From assembly GCA_026936325.1 (NCBI GenBank), contig JAPTHN010000012.1, forward strand, positions 23,005,865 through 23,069,864: DNA of 64,000 bases, read 5' to 3'. Made by a program: the position numbers and the translations under genes. This document shows, piece by piece, positions 12,978-22,803 of the stretch (positions within the stretch are counted from its first letter, which is position 1; every line of letters starts with the position of its first letter). Below the pieces are notes generated by a model. That model searched no databases and was not told where the DNA came from. It saw nothing but the letters and a program-made list of their open reading frames with translations. This DNA comes from Platynereis dumerilii. Its lineage: Eukaryota; Annelida; Polychaeta; Phyllodocida; Nereididae.

Positions 12978-13954
12978 GGGGAGAGCGGCGCACAGAGAGA
13001 CGGCAGGCACAGTGAGACAAAGCCCGTAGCGTCTAGCTGGTACTGTTTACAGATCAACCCTCTTTTGTATAGAGCTAAAAGTAGGTAAGTGAAAGACTGT
13101 CCTATATGCTGAATGCCTACACAGCATATCGGGAGTGGAATTTCAATATTTTGGTTTTTAGCCAGAAAAATTAAATAATTTTGCTAAACGGCTTTTTGTT
13201 ATAATTCCCAAGAAAAATGGTATAATGCAAATCAATTGCCAGGGATTCAAACCGTGATTATTTGTCTAAGTTTAGTGAGATGATGAACCACAATACAGAC
13301 ATTCGGTCAGCAGGATTCAAAAATCTTATAAAGAGAGCTGTGTGGGGCAGAGTGAGACAGTTTGAGGCGGGGCACAGTGAGACATCACAAAATACACTCG
13401 AAACAACCTGAATAAAATGCATAGCTCACAATTCACTATTAAAAACAAAATTCCTGCTGTAAACTACTGATTTTAGTGAGTCACATCCAAAGGGAAGCAT
13501 CAGAAAGAATTTTGATCAGTATGTAACAGGTGTGGCAGGTTAAATAAGTCATTCATGTGTCCTGTGCGATGTAGTTTCGAATCATGCTCAAACAAGGACC
13601 TAAAAATCACCTACCCAGCTGCTTTTATAAGAGTGCAGTAGTTTCTATAGCAGCAATTGATCGAACAATTCGGCAGGTCCTGAGGATCGGCGGTCATGGC
13701 AGCAGGTTCCCTGTCTCACTGTGCCCCGCCTGCTGTCTCACAGTGGCCCACCCAGTGCACACGGGGCACAGTGAGACACTGAACGAGCATGGACGTGACT
13801 CAAAATTACTCCAAACCTGTAAAAGGTAGGAACCTGAAACTGCTGGACCATATACCCAACGTCATTATCTATAATGTGGACCTGCTCTCGTTACTGCCGA
13901 AATTTTAGAACACTTGAAAATAAAAAAAGTGTCTCACTGTGCCCCACTCTCCCA
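12978..13954. mobile_element. MITE-like element with GGGGAGAGTGGGGCACAGTG-type termini, TA target
   Basis: The left end reads GGGGAGAGCGGCGCACAGAG and the right end is the inverse of TGGGAGAGTGGGGCACAGTG. TA lies on both sides (12976-12977, 13955-13956). The interior repeats 'ggggcacagtgagac' near 13355-13385, 13718-13742 and 13763-13779. It is a sister family of the element at 11730-12886, only about 90 bp away. Confidence 0.75.
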
Positions 13955-14783
13955 TACCCTTCAATACCTTGTCTATCAATGAATGGAATTTTAGCCATGG
14001 CATATATGCCTTTGTGTCTGTGCTACTGCCTGTCATTAGAAATATTTTGTGTCAATAAATATACAAAACCAAAAGCACATGTTTGTTCAGTTTTAAAGCT
14101 ATGATCAGGCGAACAATTCAAGACAAAATGGAAAATATAACGTTGGGACATTTTTTACGGATGTCAAACTCATTTACATGCTAACATGGTGCATAGGAAC
14201 TATTTGATTAGAGGCCTTTGCAGATTAGCGTCCCAACTTGTAGCTGAAATCATTTTCAAACTGTTCATGTGACGTAGGCAGGCCACTTTGCAGTGGGCCT
14301 TAAGTGAGCCATAAGGAAGCTTGTTGATCACAGAACTGGTTTGCAAGAATAAGGAGCGACCCTTTGACCCTTGCCAGATAAGATTCAGCTGATTTTAACA
14401 AAAAGCGCCTTTAGGGAGCAGGCCAACAATGACACTAAAATTGTATTAATTTCATCATCTTTAATTGTGGTAAGGTCAAATATCACTTTTTTCCATTCCA
14501 TCAAGCAAGCAAAATGGTAACTAAAATATATTGTCTGAAGAACAACAAGGTTAATCAGTTTTGTGACTTGCCTTTTTGACAATAGCCACGGTGATTTTAT
14601 TTGACACAAAAGCTTTGACTTGGCATTACTTGCCCAAGCGCAGACGGCACCACTTACCTCAACATTATAGTTTAAGAAAAAAAGCTGATGTAAAAAAACA
14701 CCCCTAAATCTCACACTACAAAATATTTTATGCTTCCCATTTTCTATTGTGGAATTGTCCAATTATCAATGCATGAATGTGTG

Positions 14784-15985
14784 TACTTAAAAACATATAG
14801 AGCATGAAATATGACTGTATCATATTCCCTGACCATGTAAACATAGGTATAGACCTAAGAATTATTCCAATATTCCGCGGATATCAGCAACGATACTTTT
14901 TTTGTTGTTGTTGCGGCAGCCAAATTACACATATATTACATAACATACAATGATAAAAATATATTTGTGTTATTTCTTGACCCTGAAAACATAGGTACAG
15001 CAACAAAAACTTTTCTGTTATCTCTATTAGTTTTGACATTAACTGAGGTGACAAAATTTTCAATAATGGCCGCCGAAAACATTCACATCATATTCTAAGG
15101 TCTGTTTTCTGGTCCAGAATCCTTTATTTAACTGTCATGCAATAGCATCAATCGACAGAACACTGAATTATTACTGCACAATGATCGATGGACATCTTCA
15201 AAATATCTAACGTGCAATTTGAAAAAAATTATGAAATTTCGTAAATTTGAAAGTGCCCCCTATGGTTAAAAAAACAGGCTTTTGATACAGTGTAAGATAC
15301 TAACATATAGCTAGAAATATATAAAATCAGTTTATGCTGAAAAGGCATTGTTACTAAGGGACTTTTTGATAGATATCGTGACTAAAACTTGAAATATCAT
15401 TAAATTACAGAAAAAAATTGACTTTGACCTTGACCTTAAGCAGTGACCTTGACCTCCAATCAAAATAAAAATCATCCCAAGTGGTGCGGAATTGCCCAAA
15501 ACATATATTTAGACACTAAAATTGTGAAATTTGGACAAATCTCAGCAGAGTTATGACATTTTTAGTATTTTTTCATTTTTTGTGAAACGCAAAGAAATTT
15601 GTCACCCTCCGCTATCTAAAAATGCTTATATCTGGCTTATGATTGAGTGTTCCACGCAACGGAAAGTGAATTTAGAATATTCAAGTCATGTGTAATCATC
15701 CTCAATCATAAAATTTTCAAACCATGCGCTGCGCTCAGGTTCCTATAGCGCTAGAGTTGGCATGTTTTCCCATTGAAACCCATGTTAAAGGAAATTTGCG
15801 CCACACTTGACACCCTATTTTGAAGTGGGGTAAAATCGAGGAAGAATTGAAATCATAGAAAAACGGACTTAACCAATCTTCATTATTGTATTTAAAGGGC
15901 GTTTGGTGAAAATTTCGTTAAGATCCGGCTCGGGCCACGTTTCACTTTACTGTACAACCTGCATGGTTTTCTCAGAGACAGCCAA
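14784..15985 (-). repeat. Right arm of the long inverted repeat
   Basis: Reverse complement of the left arm, uninterrupted. It preserves the sequence expected at two left-arm insertion sites and so dates those insertions as later than the element itself. Confidence 0.88.
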
Positions 15986-15989
15986 TTAA

Positions 15990-16805
15990 ATATGAGAATA
16001 TGCAGTTTCATGCACTCCTGGTGGGAGATCAGTGGTGGAGTAGGGAAACAGAAATGAGAGGGGAGTTAGACAATTGTGGGCTCCCATCTGAAGTATGAGA
16101 CCAAAAAAGAAGGATAGGTGGATAGTTTGGTTGGGTGACATGCCTCTGGGAGGCGTATATAGCTGGTAACTGGGTTGATCATGTGACCTGAGGTTTAGCT
16201 CAAATGTTAGTGGGATAATGCCGTAGTTCTATGACAATGCTGCGCGAATTTCATGGCAGTGCCATTTACATATTACCAAAGTGTGCAGAAGCCCTCTGCT
16301 CCATTGGTATATAATAGTACCACTGGGCTTCACCAAGTTGACCTTTATAGTCTTTCTGTTAATTTTGTCACGGTTTGCTTAAGAATAATGTCATGATGAA
16401 TGAATGTACAAACATGAGGAACTACTTGAATGCTGAAAGCTATTGAAGAATTAAGTCTATGAAAATATACCTATGGATTATTGAGATAAACAATAAAGCC
16501 CAATGCATAATATTATATGATTACCATGCATTTTAAAATATTTTTATTGAAGTTTTCGTTGCTACACGCAGCTGAATATATATTACAAAATCTTTTTACA
16601 ATTCACATGCTAATGGGAGGATTGTACGTAAACTGCAGCTTCACCGATACCAATTAAGGTTGTACCTGGCTGATTCATGGCATTGGTATTTCAAACCATA
16701 TCCAACACTTCACTCGGATCAATTCTTCACATAGTTTCTGTCGGCTACTTATCATGTCAACAATCAATATAGCCGAAGTTATACAAAGATCTGCATCTTT
16801 TAATC
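15990..16805. other. Spacer and probable 3' UTR of gene B
   Basis: No gene. The right half is the likely 3' UTR of gene B, with a canonical poly(A) signal listed separately. The stretch at 16017-16170 shares diverged similarity with 58300-58440 (for example 'aggtgga.agttt.g.tg'), probably an old dispersed repeat. Confidence 0.5.
16543..16548 (-). terminator. Candidate poly(A) signal of gene B
   Basis: AATAAA on the minus strand about 260 nt past the stop codon of gene B. Position and sequence fit; no transcript evidence is available. Confidence 0.5.
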
Positions 16806-19213
16806 TTAAGTTTTCTCAAACTGAGCAGCCAGTTCTGTGAAAAGCAAATCTGATTTGGGATGATCATGCTGATGGTTAAATTCATCAGGCTGCTCTTCGT
16901 GTTCTTTTTTCACTGGGAATACGGCAGAATCATGCTTTTCCTCCTGGACCTGCATCGTTCCATCATTCACAGTATTTTCCTCACTCACGCTGGCCCCTGG
17001 TGTGAAGGAATGGTAAGACTCGCCGTATGATCCTTCGTGAGTTTTCAGGTGGCGCCTCAGCTCACTTGGGCCGTGAAAACCCTTCCCACACAAATGGCAC
17101 CTGCAAGCGTATCCACGGATGTGCACTCTTCCATGCCTGTTCGCTGACTTCAAGAGTTTAAAAGATTTTACGCAAAAACGACACTTATATCTGCCATTTT
17201 GAATGACATACAGTTTTTTTCGAATCTTTCCCTGACCATCTATGAATTTGGCAGCTAGTTCACTTGGAATCAGGAGATCCTCGCCATGCTGCCCCTCGTA
17301 TTGATCGATGTCAAGAGCCTCCTCCTCGGTACACTCATGTGTCCAGTCATCTAAATTTTCCATTAAAGATGAATTCATAGATACATCCCCTGAACCGATA
17401 TTCATAGATACATCCCCTGAACCAACATTCATTGAATGATTGGACTGACTTTCATCATAATCATTCTGAAAATTGGTCATATTTACGTCCTGGGGTATAT
17501 TTTCCCCACTCACATTAGTTCCCGTCGTAATGGAATGGTCTGAAGGGTGATCAGCTTGCTCGGGAAAAACTGGGAAGCTACGGGGTTTGTAAGAAACTGG
17601 AGGCATCTGCTGGAGTGCAGTGCTTTGTCCGGTTTGATCGGAAGTCACCAGACCATTGTCCAATTGTTCGTTTGCGGCTGACCACTCTTTGATGACATTC
17701 CTCGCTATTTGACCAGTATTGACAGCAAAAGAACCAGCATCAACTTGACCAGCATTGGCACCAGCAGAACCAGCGGAACCAGCATTAACAGGATACACCA
17801 GTTTGTGTCTACTAATGTGGACCTGCAGAGCAGCAGCATCAGCGCATGTCTTCTTACAAATGTGACAGGTGAAAATATCTTCAACCGCGTGCTGAGAAAC
17901 ATGAATAGCCAGACTCTCCTCATCCTTGAACCTGTCTGTGCACATACTGCAAGCATACGGGCAGTACTTCTTGTGTATCAAGGAGTGTCCGAGGAGACTA
18001 GCTTTGATTTTGTAAGACTTGCCACAGACATTGCAAGCGAAAGGCTTCACTTTGATGTGTGAGGCCATGTGACGAGCCAAGTCACTAGGGGCGCGGTACG
18101 CTTTGGGGCATTCCTTGCACTTGTACGGGAGGCCATCAATCATGTGGATGTGCTCCTTCGCATGTCTGTCAGCTTTGGCAGCGTTTTTAAAACTCATGGT
18201 ACAAATGCAACAGACGTAAGTTCCATTCTGGTAGCTGTAGATCTTGCCCTGCTCTTCAACTCCAGGCGCCAGTTGCTCACCAAGTTCTGCTGATGATATT
18301 CTGGCATCCATTTCTTGGCTTGTAACTGGCAGGCTACGCGACAGCATTTCTTTTTGGGTGGAATTTACATCCTCTGTCAGTTGTTCTTGTAACTGTGCAC
18401 TATCTGGATGGAAGGACACAATGTTCTTTGCTCTCTCAGCATTGATGTGAGTTACAAAGTGGCGATTTAGTTCACTTGGGGCATGAAATCCCTTCCCGCA
18501 TGTAAGGCATTTGTAAGGATAGCCATTGATATGGACCCGAGCATGCCTGCTCGCAGATGACAAGATCTTAAAAGTCTTGTAGCAAAAGAGACATTTAAAC
18601 CTGCCGTTTTCAGCCACGTACAGCTTTGAATTCTTGAGAATCTTCCCTTGTGCGTCTGTGAATTTAGCAGCCAGTTCCCTTGAAATCTGGAAATCTTCAC
18701 CATCCTGCTCCTGACTTTCATCGAGGTTTACATCTTCAGTGTCATGAGACTCATGATCCCACTCATCTGAAGGTTCGGTTTTGGAAGGGTTCATATCTGC
18801 GTCCTCTGAATAGTCTTCCATTGGATGATTGGACTGACTTTCGTCAGAGTCAATTTTTGAACCATTCGTTACAGACTCTGTCTTCTCCTCTTTGATCACA
18901 GTGTTAAGTCGCATCTCTGGAAAATCACCCAATTCAACTTTCCCTATGATAGGTTTTTGCTCTTTCTGCTCCTCATTGAAACCGTCACATGCATCTGCGT
19001 GCTGCCTCACTTTAGTAGCTGAAGGAAAGCCGTCACAAACATCTGCGTGCTGCCTCACTTTAGTGGTTGAAGGAAAGCCAAGTCCACAAAGCTGGCAGAG
19101 GTACTCAATGTTGAGATGTTTGCGGTGGTTCATTACGAGATGAAGGAGCAACTCCCTTTCAGTGTCCCACATCTCGTTGCAGTAGCAGCAGAAGAGCGTC
19201 TCCTCATCCGACA
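16806..19213 (-). CDS. Gene B, main coding exon: C2H2 zinc-finger protein, paralogue of gene A
   Basis: Probable nuclear DNA-binding regulator. The acceptor (ctcgttacag) ends at 19214 and joins in phase 1 to the exon at 19986-20127, giving about 849 residues. There are about 11 fingers: two atypical ones at 55-105, a pair at 251-300, five at 380-515 and a pair at 720-775. The module of acidic stretch (DESQSNH), ELAAKF..GQGKI and finger pair occurs twice (about 160-300 and 625-775). A truncated third copy forms the C terminus (FTELAAQFEKT), much like the end of gene D. Within the second finger a 17-residue segment (GFPS.TKVRQHAD.CD) is tandemly duplicated, disturbing the finger. KVELGDFP and VIKEEK are shared with gene A and fit SUMO motifs. 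It has fewer fingers than gene A, which suggests finger loss or gain after duplication. Confidence 0.92.
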
Positions 19214-19353
19214 CTGTAACGAGAAACACAAGGAATATGATTAAGACCTGGCTTAGAAGAGGACACACTTAACAGCCACTTATATGCAAATAGAGTGGGC
19301 TGCTGCACTGTGAAAATGGTACTTTGTGTGTCATCAAGCTGATGATCTGTCAT

Positions 19354-19547
19354 TAGGGATGTACCGATCGGATACTAAGGATCGGTATCGGTGCCGATCC
19401 AGCACTAAAAAGCAGTATTGGATCGGATCAGTAGCACCACTCTCCATTTAACTAATGGTATCGGCATCGGAATAGTATCGGTAATCGGTGGTATTGGCTA
19501 CAAAATACCAGGATCGGTATTGAGAAAGTGGTAACGGTGCATCCCTA
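19354..19547. mobile_element. hAT-type MITE in the gene B intron
   Basis: A 194-bp element with inverted ends TAGGGATGTACCGAT and GGTGCATCCCTA, flanked by the identical 8-bp duplication TCTGTCAT (19346-19353, 19548-19555). An 8-bp duplication with this terminus is typical of hAT elements. The interior is rich in 'cggtatcgg' strings. It sits between the first and main coding exons of gene B. Confidence 0.9.
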
Positions 19548-19985
19548 TCTGTCATGAACTCATGATCAAACTGCCTCCATGTTTCTCATATTGAATGTAA
19601 AAAAGATTATATTTCATCAGCTATCAAGAGTCAAGAAGTGCCATTTTCACAGTGCAACAGTCCGATCTTTTTGCATATCAATTTTCCTGGCTGTAATTCT
19701 TTTGCACGACTCCATGCTAGTTTACGTATAACCCATAACTACTAATTCCAATAGAAAACTTTGTACTCGTATTTTGCAATAATGACCTCAATATGACAAA
19801 ATTACGCTTCCTAGAAATGTTGTCAACTTTCAATTAATTTACTATTATGTTTCCAAGTATGTCTGCATCACTAGTAGTCTATTACAAACAAAGCACTTTA
19901 ATATCATGTATTAAAAATTTTCTGTCCTTGATTAATCTTTCAACTTTTCCTTTTGTCTTTGCCAAGTGCTATAAGGTCAACTCAC

Positions 19986-20127
19986 ATGTGACACTTTCAA
20001 TCTTGACTCTGACTGGTTGGCCATCTTCTTCTTGATTGCCCAAATCTGGATCTTCGAAGTTTGAGTTCGATTCAGCCATGGCACTTGTTAGATTAGTAAA
20101 ATCAGAAGCAACATTTTCATCCTCCAT
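19986..20127 (-). CDS. Gene B, first coding exon
   Basis: Starts at ATG 20127 (MEDENVASDFTNL...), encodes 47 residues plus one base, then donor GTGAGT (19985-19980). Joining to 19213 keeps frame (...ESVT-L-SDEETLFCC). It contains VKIE, a SUMO-type motif, in the same place as gene A. The 5' UTR part runs to about 20180, after acceptor tctatttcag. It was too short to be obvious as an isolated reading frame, but the homologous exon of gene A supports it. Confidence 0.85.
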
Positions 20128-20397
20128 CTTGTCGTTTGTAATATGATGAACTTTTGAATTTTAAACCATTATACCGCAACCTGAAATAGACAAAATTACA
20201 CAGTTAATGATCATTCTCAAAGTATTAACATTCGGGGAGGTGAAGTGCATGACGTTTACAAGAGAAAAAGAAGTAGGCCTATAAATGCACCATAATCACG
20301 ACAGTTGCATACATGCATATAAATTTAAACAGGAGAATTTAAAGCAAAGAAGAATCTTGAAACAAACGGACATAAAATATAGTATGAAACTAAAGAA

Positions 20398-20595
20398 CAG
20401 TGGCATCCATATGTGGGGCACATACCCCACCCCTCTTATGTTGGACCTTCCTCCTCCCATATCATGCATATGAACATTTTTCCCCAAGTTAAATCATACA
20501 AGAAGTATGGCGAGCGCCCCTATGGCCCAATAGAAAATCTCCTCCCCCCCCCCACTCCAGACTCCTAAAGCACCCCAAATATATATACGCCACTG
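20398..20595. mobile_element. CAGTGGCGT-family hAT-type MITE in the 5' intron of gene B
   Basis: A 198-bp element starting CAGTGGCATCCATATG and ending ATACGCCACTG, with near-identical flanks CTAAAGAA/CTAAGGAA (7 of 8 bp). The interior is C/G-rich. It lies in the intron equivalent to the one holding the gene A copy, but the interiors differ, so the insertions look independent. Confidence 0.75.
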
Positions 20596-20966
20596 CTAAG
20601 GAATTGTATCACCAGATAATTAAGAATAAAACGCGTTAATCAAGGGCGTATGTAAAAATTGCCTACGGGAGGCCATTATAATTAACATACATGTAGCGAA
20701 TATACAATACGCATAAATACAGCTTTCATTATCCCAGTGGTGCAATAGTCAATAGTACCAGTACATGAGTTACACTATACTAGCTTTGCCAGGTACAGTC
20801 AATTCACTGCACTGGAACCATAAATATGCTGAACTATACCCCCCAGGGAGCTCTTGTGAACATGGTGAAACAAGAAGGTTGGGTTAATATTTCAATTAAA
20901 CGCTTACTAAGCTGCTAATGGTTATAACTACAGGTCTAACATGGTGCTTGACACTTCATACACTAC

Positions 20967-21150
20967 CTTAAATACTAAAATCATCCATGTTCCTCGTAAT
21001 TGGGCGTCACAGCCAGGAATTCTTTCCCAGTTCTTCACAAACAGCCAAACGCTGCACTTCACTAGGACGACACAAGATGGCAGCACAAGCTAGGAAAAAA
21101 AAACTTTCCAGGAGAACACAAAATATTGACACACATTCTAAAAGAATGTT
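20967..21150 (-). other. Probable 5' noncoding exon of gene B
   Basis: Aligns with 7809-7985 upstream of gene A, including the GCTGCCATCTTGTG box and the donor GTAGTGTATGAAGT after 20967. Similarity fades beyond about 21150, marking the edge of the duplicated gene block. The upstream limit is approximate. Confidence 0.6.
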
Positions 21151-21585
21151 TACATTCTTTTCAAGAGAAGGTAAAATGTTCTAGACCTTTATCCCAATTA
21201 ATGACAATTAGAAGGCCTGCCAAAGTTATGTCACATAAGAACCGTCTGTCTTTAGCTCAGCTGCAATATAGACTGGCAGTCGAATTTCTGTAAACTGCAG
21301 CACATGCTTGTGGCTGGGGCCCTGCATCATGTTATTCATGTGCATGCATGTCATAGTGTCCATTGACTGATTGAATCATGATTGATTTTATGATCATCAA
21401 TCATGGACTATTGCTATTGGGAAGTATTGCAGACTCAATAAGAAACTAGAGAAATCTTGGGTCATTTGAAAGACTGGCATGACATGCCTGTCAGTAAATT
21501 CCTTAAATGGTTTATTTGTAAAACAAATATGTGTGTGGGTCATACGTCCCACTATATGTATAGAGGGCATTAGAGTAGGGCAGGC
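21151..21585. other. Spacer upstream of gene B
   Basis: Nothing recognisable beyond scattered short repeats. Confidence 0.5.
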
Positions 21586-21972
21586 GGTGTACGGTCAACT
21601 AGGCGACAAACCAACTAGGCGACAACCATCAGAACCAACTAGGTGACAAGAAATTTGGAAATTTAATACCAGTGCAAACTAGGTGACAAACAGTTCCACC
21701 TAGGTGACACAAATTTACACAGCACTTCCAACTAGGTGACACAATTTCACAAAGCACATCCAACTAGGTGACAATTCATATCCTAATTGACCACCATTAA
21801 AGGTGATCTGTCACCAGGTTGGTATCACCAATAAAATATGTGTCACCTGGATGGTATCTGAGGGGTATCTGCTGTCGCCTAGTTGTCCAAAGAGTGTAGC
21901 CTAGTTGGTAGTGGTATGTCACCTAGTTGGTTGTCGCCTAGTTGGTAGTGTTGTAGCCTAGTTGTCTGGAGA
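21586..21972. mobile_element. AACTAGGTGACA-family short element
   Basis: About 390 bp with many copies of (C)AACTAGG(T/C)GACA. They are in direct orientation in the left half and inverted (GTCACCTAGTTGG) in the right half, so the element is broadly palindromic. A second copy in reverse orientation lies at 42752-43920 and aligns almost throughout. No coding capacity; superfamily not recognised. Confidence 0.75.
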
Positions 21973-22109
21973 GAGATCGAGGGGCCTCAGGTGAATGGAA
22001 CCATTAGTTTTTCCCTTGCTGTTATGGAGAAATGGAGAAATTCCTTTCTGGGGCCACCCACATATAGATACCGATTTTCATCGTGAAACAATTTGATATG
22101 ATCATGGGA

Positions 22110-22432
22110 TATAGATAAGACATAAGACATAAGACAAATTTTATTTAGACTCGGTTTACATACAATTAACGTTAGCCAAAGGCTAGTGTCACCGAATATT
22201 TGAATAACAGACAATAAAAAATTATCAACACGTAAAAGTTAACAAGTAAAAATATTAGATAAAAATTTAGACAGTTTCTGATAAAATAATTGAGTACTTA
22301 AAATCAAAGACCTGACCGCATCTGCATTAAGTCAATTTTTGAAAGTTCATTTTTAAACAAAGATGCATCATGTACAACTTTCAGGGAATTTGGAAGCTTG
22401 TTCCATAAGCGAGCACCCTGGTACGAGAATGT
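22110..22432 (-). mobile_element. 3' end of a LINE (non-LTR retrotransposon)
   Basis: On the minus strand the frame reads TFSYQGARLWNKLPNSLKVV and then ends at 22304-22306. This is the well-known C-terminal block of LINE reverse transcriptase proteins ([FY].G..LWN.LP). A short 3' UTR follows, ending in tandem GTCTTAT units at about 22112-22136, as in LINE tails. The 5' part is missing and similarity upstream of 22432 seems out of frame. The family resembles CR1/L2-like elements. Confidence 0.8.
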
Positions 22433-22611
22433 TTATGGGATATTTGAGGGACAGGAGACTTGTTGTGGCATATCTAGGCCTATCAGGGGAAGAGTTTGAG
22501 GGCCTGTGGTTCCATTTCAGCTGTTACTTGATATATATAGCTGTGAAGGGACTGACGGAATTCAGGTCGACACATGAGCAAGTTCAGTCTCAAGAGGTGT
22601 TTGTTTGTTTT

Positions 22612-22799
22612 CAGGTTTTGCGGTGGTCAGCATCTGTCCCAACCATGGTGTCCGAAGAACTACGCGAAGAAGTATTCCTAACTGCCAGTGAATTAATGGA
22701 TAATGGAAATTATAAAGTTTTAAAGATGGAAAGGGCGGTCCAGATAAATATGTTGCAGTATAAGTGTAACAATTTGTCACCACCAAGTATTAAAAAGAC
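22612..22799 (+). promoter_or_regulatory. 5' UTR segment of gene C with splice acceptor
   Basis: A strong acceptor (tttgtttgttttcag, ending 22614) precedes the gene, so the exon probably starts at 22615. The leader contains an upstream open frame (22645-22803) listed separately. An in-frame stop (22791-22793) closes the main frame upstream of its ATG. Confidence 0.55.
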
Positions 22800-22803
22800 A
22801 TGA
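22645..22803 (+). CDS. 52-codon upstream open frame overlapping the gene C start
   Basis: Starts MVSEELREEVFLT in excellent initiation context (CCAACCATGG) and ends in TGA at 22801-22803. That stop overlaps the ATG of gene C (22800) as ATGA. It may be a translational control uORF, a small protein, or chance. No similarity to known domains is recognised. With this context, most scanning ribosomes should meet it first, so gene C would depend on reinitiation, leaky scanning or another leader. Confidence 0.45.
   Translation: MVSEELREEVFLTASELMDNGNYKVLKMERAVQINMLQYKCNNLSPPSIKKT

Larger units (their letters stand above)
9947..15985. mobile_element. 6-kb noncoding element with long terminal inverted repeats, flanked by TTAA
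   Basis: The left arm (9947-11077, continuing at 11652-11729) and the right arm (about 14784-15985, reversed) are near-identical by eye over more than 1.1 kb. Both start TTGGCTGTCTCTGAG at the outer edge. TTAA lies immediately outside each end (9943-9946 and 15986-15989), which suggests a 4-bp TTAA target duplication as in piggyBac-type elements. Arm contents match closely, for example 'gaaacgtggcccgagccgg' near both ends. No transposase is encoded, so it is nonautonomous. Three later segments lie inside (11078-11651, 11730-12886, 12978-13954). The family is not recognised; foldback-like or piggyBac-derived are the leading options. Confidence 0.85.

Noticed and set aside
9947-15985. Polinton or other large virus-like element
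   Set aside because: No polymerase, integrase, ATPase or capsid frame is present, the length is only 6 kb and the flanks are TTAA, so a plain nonautonomous DNA element is the better reading.
22363-22803. 146-residue plus-strand frame upstream of gene C as a gene
   Set aside because: Its first part is the antisense of a LINE reverse transcriptase end, a splice acceptor interrupts it at 22614, and only its last 52 codons have a good start context.
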